Shown here: positions 53,083 to 62,454 of the stretch, one piece after another | Layout: each line of letters opens with the position of its first letter | Numbering within the stretch: the stretch's first letter is position 1 | NCBI GenBank assembly: GCA_905182905.1 | Contig: CAJJDH010000013.1 | Location: 62,001 to 126,000, forward strand | From: a marine gamma proteobacterium HTCC2089 | GTDB lineage: Bacteria; Pseudomonadota; Gammaproteobacteria; Pseudomonadales; Azotimanducaceae | DNA length: 64,000 bases | Direction: 5' to 3' | Program-made: the position numbers and the translations under genes | The notes under the pieces: model-generated | The model's input: the letters and a program-made list of their open reading frames with translations, nothing else | Databases searched by the model: none | What the model was told of the DNA's origin: nothing

Positions 53083-54636
53083 ATGACTAATGGAGTCTTT
53101 GCAGACCTTGGCCTGCACAGTAGCTTTTGCGAAACCGTAACCGAATTAGGTTTCACCGAACCCAGCGACATTCAAAAAGCGGCAATACCCGATGTCTTAG
53201 CAGGCAGAGACTTGTTAGGAATTGCACAGACCGGCACGGGTAAAACTGCGGCGTTCGGTTTGCCACTGCTGCAAAATCTAATTAAGGCTGCGGCAGCAAA
53301 CAAAGCAAAAATGCGCTGCACCCCTCGTCACCCACGCGCACTGATTCTTGCGCCTACTCGCGAACTAGCGATTCAAATTCACGAAGAGCTTGGCAAACTT
53401 GCAGGCAACACAAAAATGAATTTTGCCTGCGTTATTGGCGGGGTTAATCAAAACCCACAAGTTAAGAAGTTACGCATGGGCGTGGATATATTGGTTGCTG
53501 CACCGGGTCGGCTGTTAGATCTAATGAATCAAGGCCACGTAACCCTTAGCGAAACTCAATTCTTAGTTTTAGATGAATGCGACCGACTGTTGGATATGGG
53601 CTTTATTCCAGACGTACGCAGAATTGTTGGAGCAATGCCAAAGCAACGCCAGACTCTACTGTTTTCAGCTACCATGCCTACCGAAATTGGTCGCCTAGCA
53701 AAAGAAATCTTAGACGAACCCGTTCGTGTGGACGTATCTCCAAAAGAAGTTACGGTAGCAAAAATTGATCAGCGCGCAGTTATGGTTAGCACACCAAACA
53801 AGCGGGTGGTACTCGAGCACTTACTTAGAGACAAGGACCTTGTTCGGGCCATTGTATTTACGCGTACAAAACACGGTGCTAATAAAGTTGCTAAGCAACT
53901 CAACGGTGCTGGTTTTGTAGCTGAAGTGATTCACGGCAATAAAACTCAAGCCGCAAGACAGCGCGCGCTGGAGAACTTTAAGAACGGTAATTCTTGGATC
54001 TTAGTTGCCACAGACATTGCTGCAAGAGGCATCGATGTCAGTGACGTTTCACATGTATTTAACTATGAACTGCCCCACGAGCCAGAAAGTTATGTACATC
54101 GCATTGGTCGAACTGCGCGTGCAGGCGCAAAGGGCATTGCCTGGGCATTAGTTGACGCAGCAGAAGTCAGCCGCCTCAGGGCTGTTGAACGCTTAACCAA
54201 ACGCAAAGTTGATGTGGTTAAACTCGACATTGAGCTACCCAACAAGACTTCTAAGCCAACAGAAGATAGTGAGCGCGCAGAGCGACGTCAGGGCCAGCAG
54301 CGCAGCCGTCGGCCCGGACAAGGAAGCACCCAAGGTCAAGGTCAAAACCAAGGTGGTAGCCATCGCAGTCGCCGTCGCAGTAGCGGCAAACCTGGGCAGG
54401 GAGGCAACTCTACAGGAAACAGTAATGGTAACCGCAGAAGTGGCGAAGCTCAGGCTCAAGGCTCGGAAAATCCCGCAAACAATAACCGCAGTAGCAACGT
54501 TAACGGCAACACACTGACCAGTACTAACGAAAACGTTAGTCCATATGGTCGCGTTGGACCACGTGCAGGTTCAAGCAGCGATGGTGGACGTGGCGGCGGT
54601 GGCACGCCAAGACGACGACGCAACCCAGCACGTTAG
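53083..54636 (+). CDS. DEAD-box RNA helicase, RhlE-like, with low-complexity tail
   Basis: A 517-residue helicase. The Q motif is FTEPSDIQKAAIP, motif I AQTGTGKTAAF, Ia PTRELAIQ, II DECD (in LVLDECDRLLDMGF rather than DEAD), III SAT, and VI HRIGRTARAG. Two RecA-like domains end near 385. The remaining 130 residues are Arg/Gln/Gly/Ser/Asn-rich (QGQQRSRRPGQGSTQ and similar), a disordered RNA-binding tail of the kind seen in cold-adapted RhlE proteins. AGGA lies seven bases before the ATG. It acts in ribosome assembly or mRNA turnover, particularly in the cold. It converges with dbpA across a hairpin. Confidence 0.95.
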   Translation: MTNGVFADLGLHSSFCETVTELGFTEPSDIQKAAIPDVLAGRDLLGIAQTGTGKTAAFGLPLLQNLIKAAAANKAKMRCTPRHPRALILAPTRELAIQIHEELGKLAGNTKMNFACVIGGVNQNPQVKKLRMGVDILVAAPGRLLDLMNQGHVTLSETQFLVLDECDRLLDMGFIPDVRRIVGAMPKQRQTLLFSATMPTEIGRLAKEILDEPVRVDVSPKEVTVAKIDQRAVMVSTPNKRVVLEHLLRDKDLVRAIVFTRTKHGANKVAKQLNGAGFVAEVIHGNKTQAARQRALENFKNGNSWILVATDIAARGIDVSDVSHVFNYELPHEPESYVHRIGRTARAGAKGIAWALVDAAEVSRLRAVERLTKRKVDVVKLDIELPNKTSKPTEDSERAERRQGQQRSRRPGQGSTQGQGQNQGGSHRSRRRSSGKPGQGGNSTGNSNGNRRSGEAQAQGSENPANNNRSSNVNGNTLTSTNENVSPYGRVGPRAGSSSDGGRGGGGTPRRRRNPAR

Positions 54637-54672
54637 ACGCTGGCTGTAACTTCAAATCGTTGCAGCCTAACA

Positions 54673-54693
54673 TCCGGCCTACCTGCGAGGCCG
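54673..54693. terminator. GC-rich hairpin between convergent helicase genes
   Basis: CCGGCCT and AGGCCGG pair across a seven-base loop, between the stop codons of the two converging helicases. It lacks a T-run on either side, so Rho-independent action is doubtful. Confidence 0.45.
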
Positions 54694-54726
54694 GTGCTGT
54701 ACAAGGCTCGCTAGTACTTGTTGGCT

Positions 54727-56151
54727 CTAACCAACTCCGCGAGCACGATACTGCCGGCCCTTAATCTTCGCCCCATTTAGCAAGTTCAAGGCTGCGGGCG
54801 TGACATCGCGACGAATAGCCACATAAGTCAAATTATCCATCAAATCGATTTTGCCAACGGCATCACCAGGCACAGTTTTGTCTGCAGTAAGCGCACCTAA
54901 GATATCCCCAGGGCGTAATTTACTGCGACGACCACCATTGATTTCAACTGTATAGACACCCGGCCTTCGTAGACCTTCGCCTTCCTCATCCGCGTCCAAC
55001 ACTTCAGGCAAATCAGCAGGCACTTCCCACAACTGCATGGCCTTTCCTTCAGAAAATTCTTCCACCGCACTCAACCGTGACATCTCTCTGTCTGCGACTA
55101 AGCTAATAGCTACACCCTGCTTACCTGCTCTGGCAGTACGACCAATTCGGTGTATGTAGACTTCGGCATGAGTTGGCAATTCGAAATTGAACACGCCGTC
55201 AACGTTATCAATGTCTAATCCGCGAGCGGCAACATCTGTAGCAACCAATACATTGGCGCTACCATTAGCAAACCGCACCAAAGTTTGATTGCGCTCAAAC
55301 TGCTCTAAATCTCCGTGCAGTGCGACCGCGTCCAAACCCGCAGCAACCAATGTTTCGCACACGTGAGCGCAGTCAATCTTGGTGTTACAAAAGACCAGGT
55401 TCAGTGCTCCACCCCAAACCCGCATGGCAGCCAACAATGGTTGAACTCGGTCGTGTCTGTCTACTGGCAACCAATACTCTCCGATCTCTGGCTTATTATC
55501 TTCTTGGGTCACATTGATATGAATTGTGTCTTTACCCATAACCCGACGAATAGATTTAACCCCATCTGGGTAGGTCGCAGAGAAAAGTAAATTTTGTCGC
55601 GTCGGCGGCATATAGCTGAGTATTTCTTGAATCTCGTCCTCAAACCCCATATCTAACATGCGATCTGCTTCGTCTAACACCAAAGTATCAATACTCAGAA
55701 GGTGCAGGGTTTGTTTATTCAGATGCTTAAGTACTCGACCAGGCGTACCCACAATAATATGCGCACTACGAGATAACGAACCAATCTGGGGACCCAAGGG
55801 CACACCACCACATAAGGTAAGCACTTTGGTATTACTGATTTGCGCGGCCAAACTACGCATAGTTTGCGCCACCTGCTCCGCAAGTTCCCGAGTTGGACAC
55901 AAAATCAGAGCCTGCACATGAAAAGCTTTAGCGTCTATCTTCTGCAAGCAACCCAACGCGAACGCAGCGGTTTTACCACTACCCGTACTGGCTTGAGCGA
56001 CCACATCTCGACCTTCCAGTATTTTCGGTAACGCAGCAGCTTGCACCGCTGTCATGGTGTTGAATTTAATAACTTCTAACTGAGTTTGTAACTCTGGGCG
56101 AAGCGGCAGGCCGGTAAATTTATCCGGGAGAATATATTGGTTTTCTGTCAT
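54727..56151 (-). CDS. dbpA: ATP-dependent RNA helicase DbpA
   Basis: A 474-residue DEAD-box helicase. Motifs are AAALPKILEGRDVVAQ (Q-motif region), ASTGSGKTAAF, PTRELAEQ, VLDEADRMLDMGF, SATYP and HRIGRTARAGKQG. The specific mark of DbpA is the C-terminal RNA-binding domain (about 400-470): KLRPGDILGALTAD, VGKIDLMDNLTYVAIRR and LNGAKIKGRQYRAR, which recognises hairpin 92 of 23S rRNA. It assists 50S ribosome assembly in the cytoplasm. No clear ribosome site precedes the ATG. It follows the photolyase gene by 51 bases on the same strand. Confidence 0.96.
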   Translation of the reverse strand: MTENQYILPDKFTGLPLRPELQTQLEVIKFNTMTAVQAAALPKILEGRDVVAQASTGSGKTAAFALGCLQKIDAKAFHVQALILCPTRELAEQVAQTMRSLAAQISNTKVLTLCGGVPLGPQIGSLSRSAHIIVGTPGRVLKHLNKQTLHLLSIDTLVLDEADRMLDMGFEDEIQEILSYMPPTRQNLLFSATYPDGVKSIRRVMGKDTIHINVTQEDNKPEIGEYWLPVDRHDRVQPLLAAMRVWGGALNLVFCNTKIDCAHVCETLVAAGLDAVALHGDLEQFERNQTLVRFANGSANVLVATDVAARGLDIDNVDGVFNFELPTHAEVYIHRIGRTARAGKQGVAISLVADREMSRLSAVEEFSEGKAMQLWEVPADLPEVLDADEEGEGLRRPGVYTVEINGGRRSKLRPGDILGALTADKTVPGDAVGKIDLMDNLTYVAIRRDVTPAALNLLNGAKIKGRQYRARGVG

Positions 56152-56202
56152 CGCGGAAGTATAGGCCGTAGCTACCTAATTCCCAGTGTTTTAACAGATA
56201 AC

Positions 56203-57708
56203 TTAGGAATAAGTGTTGGTTTTTAGAAATTCTTCCGCTGCAGGGAAGATTATCTCTCTACGCTCATCGCTCAAGCGGTCTAAAGCCCTGGGCATCAGCG
56301 CCAAACGCGGGTTTTGCGCAAAGAACTCACGATTCTTTTCAATAAAACGCCAATACAAGCCATCTACCACGTTGCACCATGGACCTTTGGGGTAGTTGCT
56401 CATCTTAAGCAAATAGTTAGAACCACAAATATAGGGTTTAGTGGCAAAAATACCTCCGTCGCTAAAGATACCCATGCCATAAATATTTGGACCCATTACC
56501 CATGACGCAGAATCCACATACATTTCCATAAACCAACGATGGGCGGCCTTGGGCTCTATTTCGCATAACGTCATGAGGTTTGCGACAACCATCAGTCGGG
56601 GAATGTGGTGGGACCAACCCATTCGCTGTGCGGTCTCAATACAGTCATCCAAGGGCACGATACCCGTGCTGGCATCGTACCAACCCGGTGTTAGTTGCCT
56701 GTGATGGGACCAATAGTTTTTGCTCGCCTGCTCGGCGCTAAAGTTTTGATAAATACCTCTTACAAACTCGCGCCAACCCATTATCTGGCGAATAAAACCT
56801 TCCAAGCTTTGCAACGGAATATCGCGTGTTTGCGCGGCAGTAGTAACACGCTGCAAAACTTCACTCGGAACCAATAACCCAATATTCATGAGAGGACTGA
56901 GGACACTGTGAAAAACTGTATCCGAGCGCGTATGCATTGCGTCTTCATAAGGGCCAAAATCAATTAGTCTGTGCGCTATAAAATCATCTAACCAAACAAG
57001 AGCACCCTCTCGGGTAGTAGGCCACGCAAAGTCGTCTGCACTCCCAGGGTGTTGTGCAAAGTGCTCTTTCACCAATTCTACGATTGTGTCGAGATGGTTG
57101 TTGTGAACAATGGCTGGCAGTTGTGGCGGGAACACGTCTTTGGGTAATTTTTTTCGGTTGTCCGCGTCAAAACTCCACTGACCACCAACAGGCTTGCCCT
57201 CTGGGGTCATCAAACTATTTGATCTGATTCTTTCAGCCTTATAAAAAGCGGCCATTTGCGGCTTTTTACGACCTTTAAGAAAACTCTCAAAACGTTGCCT
57301 GTCACACAGAAACATTGGCGAGGCAATTTCCTTAGCGACAATGTCGGCGCTAGATAAAGCCTTTGCTAAATTGGTCTGGGCAGCTTTACCTTCAACCTCA
57401 AAATGCAGAAGCTCGGTGTAATTATTAGTTTGAAAGCAATCAACAAGAGCGTCGTTAATCGCCACCTGGCAATCTAAATTGAGCTTTGTGTAATGCACTT
57501 GTAAGCCAACCGCACGCAGTTCATCTGCATAAGCTCGCATGGCTGCCAATATCAGCACTATCTTTTGTTGGTGGTATTTAAAATGGCTGCAAAGAAAATA
57601 GTCCTCAGCCATAAATATTCCCGTTGGATTCAGCGCAAGCACTTGGTCAACGGGAAACAACTGATTACCCAAGATAAATAGCAGGGTGTTAGGCGCTTTG
57701 GCGACCAT
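56203..57708 (-). CDS. Photolyase/cryptochrome family protein (FeS-BCP type, cluster cysteines incomplete)
   Basis: A 501-residue deoxyribodipyrimidine-photolyase-related protein (COG3046 type), a relative of bacterial (6-4) photolyases. It starts with the Rossmann-like LLFILGNQLFPVDQ and ends with the FAD-binding helical domain, including IRQIMGWREFVRGIY, GWSHHIPRLMVVANLM and MYVDSASWVMGPNIYGMG. In the four-Cys iron-sulfur members a YCxxCxY segment follows KMSNY; here that place is KMSNYPKGPWCNVVDGLYW, so two of the cluster Cys seem missing while LTLCEIEP and GPWC remain. GAGGA lies six bases before the ATG. It probably repairs UV lesions using light; a cluster-free variant is inferred. Confidence 0.9.
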   Translation of the reverse strand: MVAKAPNTLLFILGNQLFPVDQVLALNPTGIFMAEDYFLCSHFKYHQQKIVLILAAMRAYADELRAVGLQVHYTKLNLDCQVAINDALVDCFQTNNYTELLHFEVEGKAAQTNLAKALSSADIVAKEIASPMFLCDRQRFESFLKGRKKPQMAAFYKAERIRSNSLMTPEGKPVGGQWSFDADNRKKLPKDVFPPQLPAIVHNNHLDTIVELVKEHFAQHPGSADDFAWPTTREGALVWLDDFIAHRLIDFGPYEDAMHTRSDTVFHSVLSPLMNIGLLVPSEVLQRVTTAAQTRDIPLQSLEGFIRQIMGWREFVRGIYQNFSAEQASKNYWSHHRQLTPGWYDASTGIVPLDDCIETAQRMGWSHHIPRLMVVANLMTLCEIEPKAAHRWFMEMYVDSASWVMGPNIYGMGIFSDGGIFATKPYICGSNYLLKMSNYPKGPWCNVVDGLYWRFIEKNREFFAQNPRLALMPRALDRLSDERREIIFPAAEEFLKTNTYS

Positions 57709-57947
57709 ACAAATTCCTCAATGAATTACCAATTTCTAACTTAGTAATGCGCGACTTTAAGCATCGCGTCGCAAATTCCGCCGCATTTTGATGGATCCAA
57801 ACGGTAGTTTTTACTCCGCAGTCACATCAAAAAGTGCAAACAAATAGTTCACATTTGTAAAAATTTGACCGTAAGAGTATTCGAGTTCGGGTGAACGTGC
57901 AGTGAAGAGTAATTGCCTGCTGAGCCGAAAACCTTGCCGAGGTTAGC

Positions 57948-58400
57948 TTATTTACTGCCGTTAGCGTTGCGTGGACCGAACAAACGCACCAAAGGCAACC
58001 ACAACGGCTTGAAGGGTACTTTTGCCTCAACTAGTCCTTGCTCGTAGATTTCATAGATCTGCACAGGATTCATAGACAGTTGTTTGCGATACTCAAGCAA
58101 AACAGCTCGTACAAGGGAATATTCGGTTGTCCAGGGTTGCCCGTAAACGAAATGACTGTCTATAGGACCCATACGAAAAAGACCGAAAAAGACCATCGGT
58201 GCATGTAATCCCATGCTAAACGAACGCCACTGGTAGCCTGGTTTCACATCGAGGACTGAATTCGCAACTACTATCTTTTCATCTTCAAACTCGACCCCAC
58301 TTAACGATTGGTGGGTGAATGAATACCACTGCACTACCTCATAACTAAATAAAGCAAATTTGCGTACTTTGAGACCTAGTCCTCCCAGATTGAGACTCAC
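57948..58400 (-). CDS. Hypothetical protein
   Basis: A 150-residue protein with no recognised domain. It has no signal peptide; the segments WRSFSMGLHAPMVFFGLFRM and PFKPLWLPLVRLFGPR are hydrophobic or aromatic. The start is a GTG with GGAAG three bases upstream. It lies alone between the photolyase and the iron permease genes, on the same strand as both, 239 and 62 bases away. Amino-acid composition is protein-like. Function unknown. Confidence 0.6.
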   Translation of the reverse strand: MSLNLGGLGLKVRKFALFSYEVVQWYSFTHQSLSGVEFEDEKIVVANSVLDVKPGYQWRSFSMGLHAPMVFFGLFRMGPIDSHFVYGQPWTTEYSLVRAVLLEYRKQLSMNPVQIYEIYEQGLVEAKVPFKPLWLPLVRLFGPRNANGSK

Positions 58401-58462
58401 GAGCTTCCACTTTTGATTGACAGACCTTCATTTTACCCTTGTTAAGGCACGCAATCTAAGAA

Positions 58463-60112
58463 TCATTCAGGATTCTTCATCGATTTTGTAACCAATATCA
58501 TTACAGTGGGAATTAGACTCAACAAAATGATGCTCAAGGCTGCCGTTGAAGCCTCAGCAAGGCGCTCATCGGCGGCTAGTCTAAAAACTCTAGTTGCTAG
58601 GGTTTCAAAGTTGAACGGCCGCATAATCAGCGTTGCCGGCAGTTCTTTCATCACATCAATAAAAACTAATAGAAGACCCGTCAAAACCGCCGGTCTGAGT
58701 AAAGGAAGGTGGATTGCACTAAGCACCCGGCTTGGAGTGGCGCCCAGGCTGCGCGCTGCCGCGTCGAGGTTATAATGCAACGCAGCCATACCCATATGAC
58801 TGCTGTTATAGGCAACAGTCAAAAAACGCGCCACATAGACAAAAATCAAACCGGCTACAGTGCCCGTTATAAAAAGCCCGCCTACGATCTCAAAATTATC
58901 GCGTAAAAACCCACTCAATGCCCGATCAAGAAATGTTAGAGGCACAAGTAGCCCCACCGCCAATACCATGCCGGGTATTGCATAGCCTAATGTCGCGGTA
59001 CGCACAGCGAGTTTGACACCCGTACTGGCTCGCAGACGTTGTGCGTAGTTCAGCCACAGTGCGGCCAAAGCACAGAGAATTGCTGCAATGCCGGCCACAT
59101 ACACGCTGTTAAATAACAACTCGGAGAAGCCTTTGCCGATCATGGGATCACCCTCCAACAGCGCATGATTAAGCAGTACGGCAAAAGGCAAAACAAAGCC
59201 CAGCAATACAGGTACGGTGCAGGTTATGGTAGCGCCAATGGCTTTTACACCGGTGAGCGGTACGAGTTCAGTAGGCGTGCTCCTACTTACCGGATTGAAG
59301 TGTTGCCCACGCCGAGCGAATTGTTCGGCTACAACCAATAGCGCAACGATTACAAACAGCCATCCTGCCAATTGTAGTGCAGCTGAATGCTCGCCCATGG
59401 CGTACCAAGTACGAAAGATACCAGAGGTAAAAGTAGGTACTCCGAAGTGCTCGACCACGCCGTAATCTGCGACGGTCTCCATGAGCACTAGGGCTATGCC
59501 GCCGGCAATCGCCGGCCTAGCTACAGGCAAGGCAACGCGCCAGAATACGCGCTTACTGTCAGCGCCCAGCACACGAGCAGTTTCATGCAGCGCCACCGAC
59601 TGCTGCATAAAACTGGACCGAGCAAGTAGATAAATATATGGGTAGAGCACCAGGGCAATGACAAAACCTGCGCCACCTAAGGAGCGAATCGACGGGAAGT
59701 AGTATTCGCCTCCTTGGAGATCAAATGCGGTGCGCAAAAAGCCTTGTACCGGACCGGCAAACTCAAAAAGGTCAGCGTAAACATAACCCACTACATACGC
59801 TGGCGCCGCCAAAGGAAGGACTAGCGCAGGAGTTAAAATCTTACTTAAAGGAAAACTAAAATTTGCGCTCAACCAAGCAGTACCGACTCCAATAATAGTT
59901 GCCACGGAGCCGACCAAGGCCATCAGCGCAAAGGTGTTGTATAAGTAGGTAGGCAATACAGTCTGGCGGATATGCACCCATACATCACCGCTTTCACTAC
60001 TAACGTCCAAGGGCAGGAACAGCGAATACAGCAAAACACCAATGGGCAGAGCCACTGGAATAGCGATCAGTAACACACCCGACATCCAAATCGGCGAATG
60101 ATTTTGCGTCAA
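58463..60112 (-). CDS. fbpB: Ferric iron ABC transporter permease (FbpB/SfuB type)
   Basis: A 549-residue inner-membrane permease with two fused BinPDT permease domains, about 12 transmembrane helices. Each half has an EAA docking loop: ETARVLGADSKRVFWRVALP and AARSLGATPSRVLSAIHLP. The core VLPLAAPAYVVGYVYADLF is typical of iron(III) uptake permeases. The start is a TTG at 60112 with GGGA about eight bases upstream; a later Met is possible. It is divergent from the ATPase gene, so the usual A-B-C operon order is split. It would bring Fe(III) from the periplasmic binding protein into the cytoplasm. Confidence 0.92.
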   Translation of the reverse strand: MTQNHSPIWMSGVLLIAIPVALPIGVLLYSLFLPLDVSSESGDVWVHIRQTVLPTYLYNTFALMALVGSVATIIGVGTAWLSANFSFPLSKILTPALVLPLAAPAYVVGYVYADLFEFAGPVQGFLRTAFDLQGGEYYFPSIRSLGGAGFVIALVLYPYIYLLARSSFMQQSVALHETARVLGADSKRVFWRVALPVARPAIAGGIALVLMETVADYGVVEHFGVPTFTSGIFRTWYAMGEHSAALQLAGWLFVIVALLVVAEQFARRGQHFNPVSRSTPTELVPLTGVKAIGATITCTVPVLLGFVLPFAVLLNHALLEGDPMIGKGFSELLFNSVYVAGIAAILCALAALWLNYAQRLRASTGVKLAVRTATLGYAIPGMVLAVGLLVPLTFLDRALSGFLRDNFEIVGGLFITGTVAGLIFVYVARFLTVAYNSSHMGMAALHYNLDAAARSLGATPSRVLSAIHLPLLRPAVLTGLLLVFIDVMKELPATLIMRPFNFETLATRVFRLAADERLAEASTAALSIILLSLIPTVMILVTKSMKNPE

Positions 60113-60217
60113 ATTTCAACGTCCCTATTTTGTAAATACCATGCACGGCAACGGACATTAAGGCAGTATGCCCTTTGCTTTTAAACCTTTAAGAGAACTG
60201 CAAAAAGTACTTCAAAT

Positions 60218-61300
60218 ATGACGATAGCCTTTCGTGACATCAGCCATAAGTTCGGTAACCAAACCGCCCTCAGTAATATTGACCTAAACGTGACTGATGG
60301 CGAAATAGTCTGCATCTTAGGACCCTCTGGTAGCGGCAAAAGTACCCTACTACGCATAGCCGCAGGCCTAGAACCGGTACAAAACGGTGCCATCTATCTT
60401 GGCGATCAACTCATGGCTGATGCATCTACTAACCCGCCACCAGAGCAACGGCCTATTGGCTTAGTCTTTCAGGACCACGTGCTATTTCCACATCAGACCG
60501 TGGCGGAGAATATAGCATTTGGCCTACACAACCAAAGTAAAGCTCAGCGCCGAGTCACAGTAGAGGAACAGCTGGCCAGTGTAGATTTGGTCGATGTGGC
60601 GCAGCGCTACCCGCATACATTGTCAGGGGGACAACAACAGCGAGTGGCATTAATTCGCGCATTAGCCACTGAGCCCGCCGTAATGTTGCTAGACGAACCC
60701 TTCGCCAGTGTTGACACGCCACTGCGACGTAAACTACGTGAACAAGCGCGGCTCACGCTAAAAGCGGCGGGCACGCCAACCCTGATGGTCACCCACGACC
60801 CGGAAGAAGCAATGGATATGGCTGATCGTATTTTGGTCTTAGTAGACGGCCAGGCAGTGCAATTGGGGACTCCCGAAGCGCTTTGGCGGTCACCAAAAAA
60901 TGCATTTGTCGCCCAAACTATCGGTGGACTTCAATCTATCCAAGGCAGGGTATTTGGAGATCAGGTTCAAACCAATTTTGGCAATATTCCAATCAGCTGT
61001 GTCAATAACCGACAGGAACTGGAAATAAATTCTGGCGAAAGCGGCTTTCAAGGAGCAAGTGCGCTGTTAGAGGAAGGTGCTACCGTCACTCTCGGCATCC
61101 GCCCGCATACGTTGGAGTTAACGCCATCATCGGGCCCTGGAGTGATAAGCGACAAAAGATTCTTAGGCCAACGCTACTTAACCCTGGTTACAGTTGGTAG
61201 CGAGCAAATGCGGGTCGAGACCATTACCGAAAAGGTTCTGCCAATAGGCGCTTTAGTAGATATAAATTTTGCCTCCGTGGAAGCCATAATCTATAGTTAG
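60218..61300 (+). CDS. fbpC: Ferric iron ABC transporter ATP-binding protein
   Basis: A 360-residue ATPase of the FbpC type. Walker A is LGPSGSGKSTLL, the Q-loop FQDHVLFPH, the signature LSGGQQQRVAL, Walker B MLLDEPFASVD and the switch His is in VTHDPEEAMDMADRI. The C-terminal TOBE-like regulatory domain begins near 235 and includes VTLGIRPHTLELT. No strong ribosome site is seen before the ATG. Downstream, the binding-protein gene begins after a 32-base gap that holds a Fur box, so the latter has its own promoter in addition to possible read-through. Confidence 0.94.
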   Translation: MTIAFRDISHKFGNQTALSNIDLNVTDGEIVCILGPSGSGKSTLLRIAAGLEPVQNGAIYLGDQLMADASTNPPPEQRPIGLVFQDHVLFPHQTVAENIAFGLHNQSKAQRRVTVEEQLASVDLVDVAQRYPHTLSGGQQQRVALIRALATEPAVMLLDEPFASVDTPLRRKLREQARLTLKAAGTPTLMVTHDPEEAMDMADRILVLVDGQAVQLGTPEALWRSPKNAFVAQTIGGLQSIQGRVFGDQVQTNFGNIPISCVNNRQELEINSGESGFQGASALLEEGATVTLGIRPHTLELTPSSGPGVISDKRFLGQRYLTLVTVGSEQMRVETITEKVLPIGALVDINFASVEAIIYS

Positions 61301-61301
61301 A

Positions 61302-61316
61302 TGATAACCATTCTCA
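61302..61316 (-). promoter_or_regulatory. Fur box upstream of the ferric-iron-binding protein gene
   Basis: The minus strand reads TGAGAATGGTTATCA, matching the 7-1-7 Fur consensus TGATAATNATTATCA at 12 of 14 conserved positions. It lies 17 bases before the GTG start of the binding-protein gene, overlapping the end of the ATPase gene region. Confidence 0.8.
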
Positions 61317-61332
61317 TTTAGGCTAAATAATA

Positions 61333-62370
61333 GTGATTTACCCAACAATACAAACTTCAGTTCGAATATGCGCCGCGTTCATTATCCTACTTAGTTTGCT
61401 TGGACAGAACCTTGCCCATGCTAATGGCGAGGTTAATGTCTACTCCGCTCGCCACTACGATACAGATATGGCGTTATACGAGCACTTTACCAAGCTCACG
61501 GGAGTTAAAGTTAACTTGATTGAGGGTGGTAGCGATGCGTTGATCGAACGTATCGTTAATGAAGGCGAATTCAGTCCAGCCGATATGTTAATCACCGTAG
61601 ATGCAGGTCGCATTTGGCGGGCTCAAGAAAAAGGCATTTTTCAGGCCATTGAATCTAAGACTATGAATGAGCGAGTGCCTGCCCATCTGCGCAACGCAGA
61701 CGGCTTCTGGTATGGGCTTTCAAAACGCGCCAGAGTTATAGCATTCAACAAAAAGCGCGGCTTACCTATAGAAGTTAACAACTACGAAGACTTGGCGAAC
61801 CCTGCTTTAGTCGGCCAAGTGTGTATGCGTACATCATCAAATATCTACAACTTGTCGCTAATGAGTGCGCTGATAGAAGCCAGTGGCGAAACTGCCGCTG
61901 AAACTTGGGCCACTGGAGTGGTAGCCAATTTTGCCCGGTCACCCCAAGGCAACGATACCGCTCAGCTTAAAGCTGTTGCCGCTGGTGAGTGCGGAGTTAC
62001 GATAGCGAACACTTACTACCTAGGGCGCATCCTAGGTTCTGAAAAAGCTCAAGACAAAGCTATTGCAGCAAGCTTGGGTGTGATTTTTCCAAACCAAGGT
62101 GAACGCGGTAGCCACGTTAATATCAGTGGGGCGGGCATCACCAAATACGCGCCGAACAAAGATAACGCTGTACTCTTCTTGGAGTACCTAACAAGTGATT
62201 TTGCCCAACGACTGTTCGCCGAAGGCAACAATGAGTACCCGATTTTGGGCCCAGCCACTGGACCCGTGGCAAAGCTTGGTAGATTCAAAGAAGATAATGT
62301 AGATGTGCAGGTTTTAGGCCAACGCCAAGCCCAAGCGGTTAAAGTATACGACCGCTCCGGCTGGCAATAG
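61333..62370 (+). CDS. fbpA: Ferric iron ABC transporter substrate-binding protein
   Basis: A 345-residue periplasmic protein with a signal peptide (VRICAAFIILLSLLGQNLAHA). After it comes EVNVYSARHYDTDMALYEHF, typical of FbpA/FutA/IdiA proteins. Candidate iron-binding tyrosines are in YSARHY and TIANTYYLGRIL. The start is a GTG with AGG about ten bases upstream. It delivers Fe(III) to the permease encoded divergently. Repression by Fur at low demand is expected from the box upstream. The symbol is by family similarity. Confidence 0.93.
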   Translation: MIYPTIQTSVRICAAFIILLSLLGQNLAHANGEVNVYSARHYDTDMALYEHFTKLTGVKVNLIEGGSDALIERIVNEGEFSPADMLITVDAGRIWRAQEKGIFQAIESKTMNERVPAHLRNADGFWYGLSKRARVIAFNKKRGLPIEVNNYEDLANPALVGQVCMRTSSNIYNLSLMSALIEASGETAAETWATGVVANFARSPQGNDTAQLKAVAAGECGVTIANTYYLGRILGSEKAQDKAIAASLGVIFPNQGERGSHVNISGAGITKYAPNKDNAVLFLEYLTSDFAQRLFAEGNNEYPILGPATGPVAKLGRFKEDNVDVQVLGQRQAQAVKVYDRSGWQ

Positions 62371-62454
62371 CGATAGCTGACCGCCAACCACCAATTATTC
62401 TTACTGGCTGCCGCAGACCAGTTACACACTAAAACTAGATAGGAAATACCTTTA

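Noticed and set aside
53577-54517. Alternative frames inside the DEAD-box helicase, including long ones in its tail
   Set aside because: They are low-complexity shadows of the Arg/Gln-rich coding sequence.
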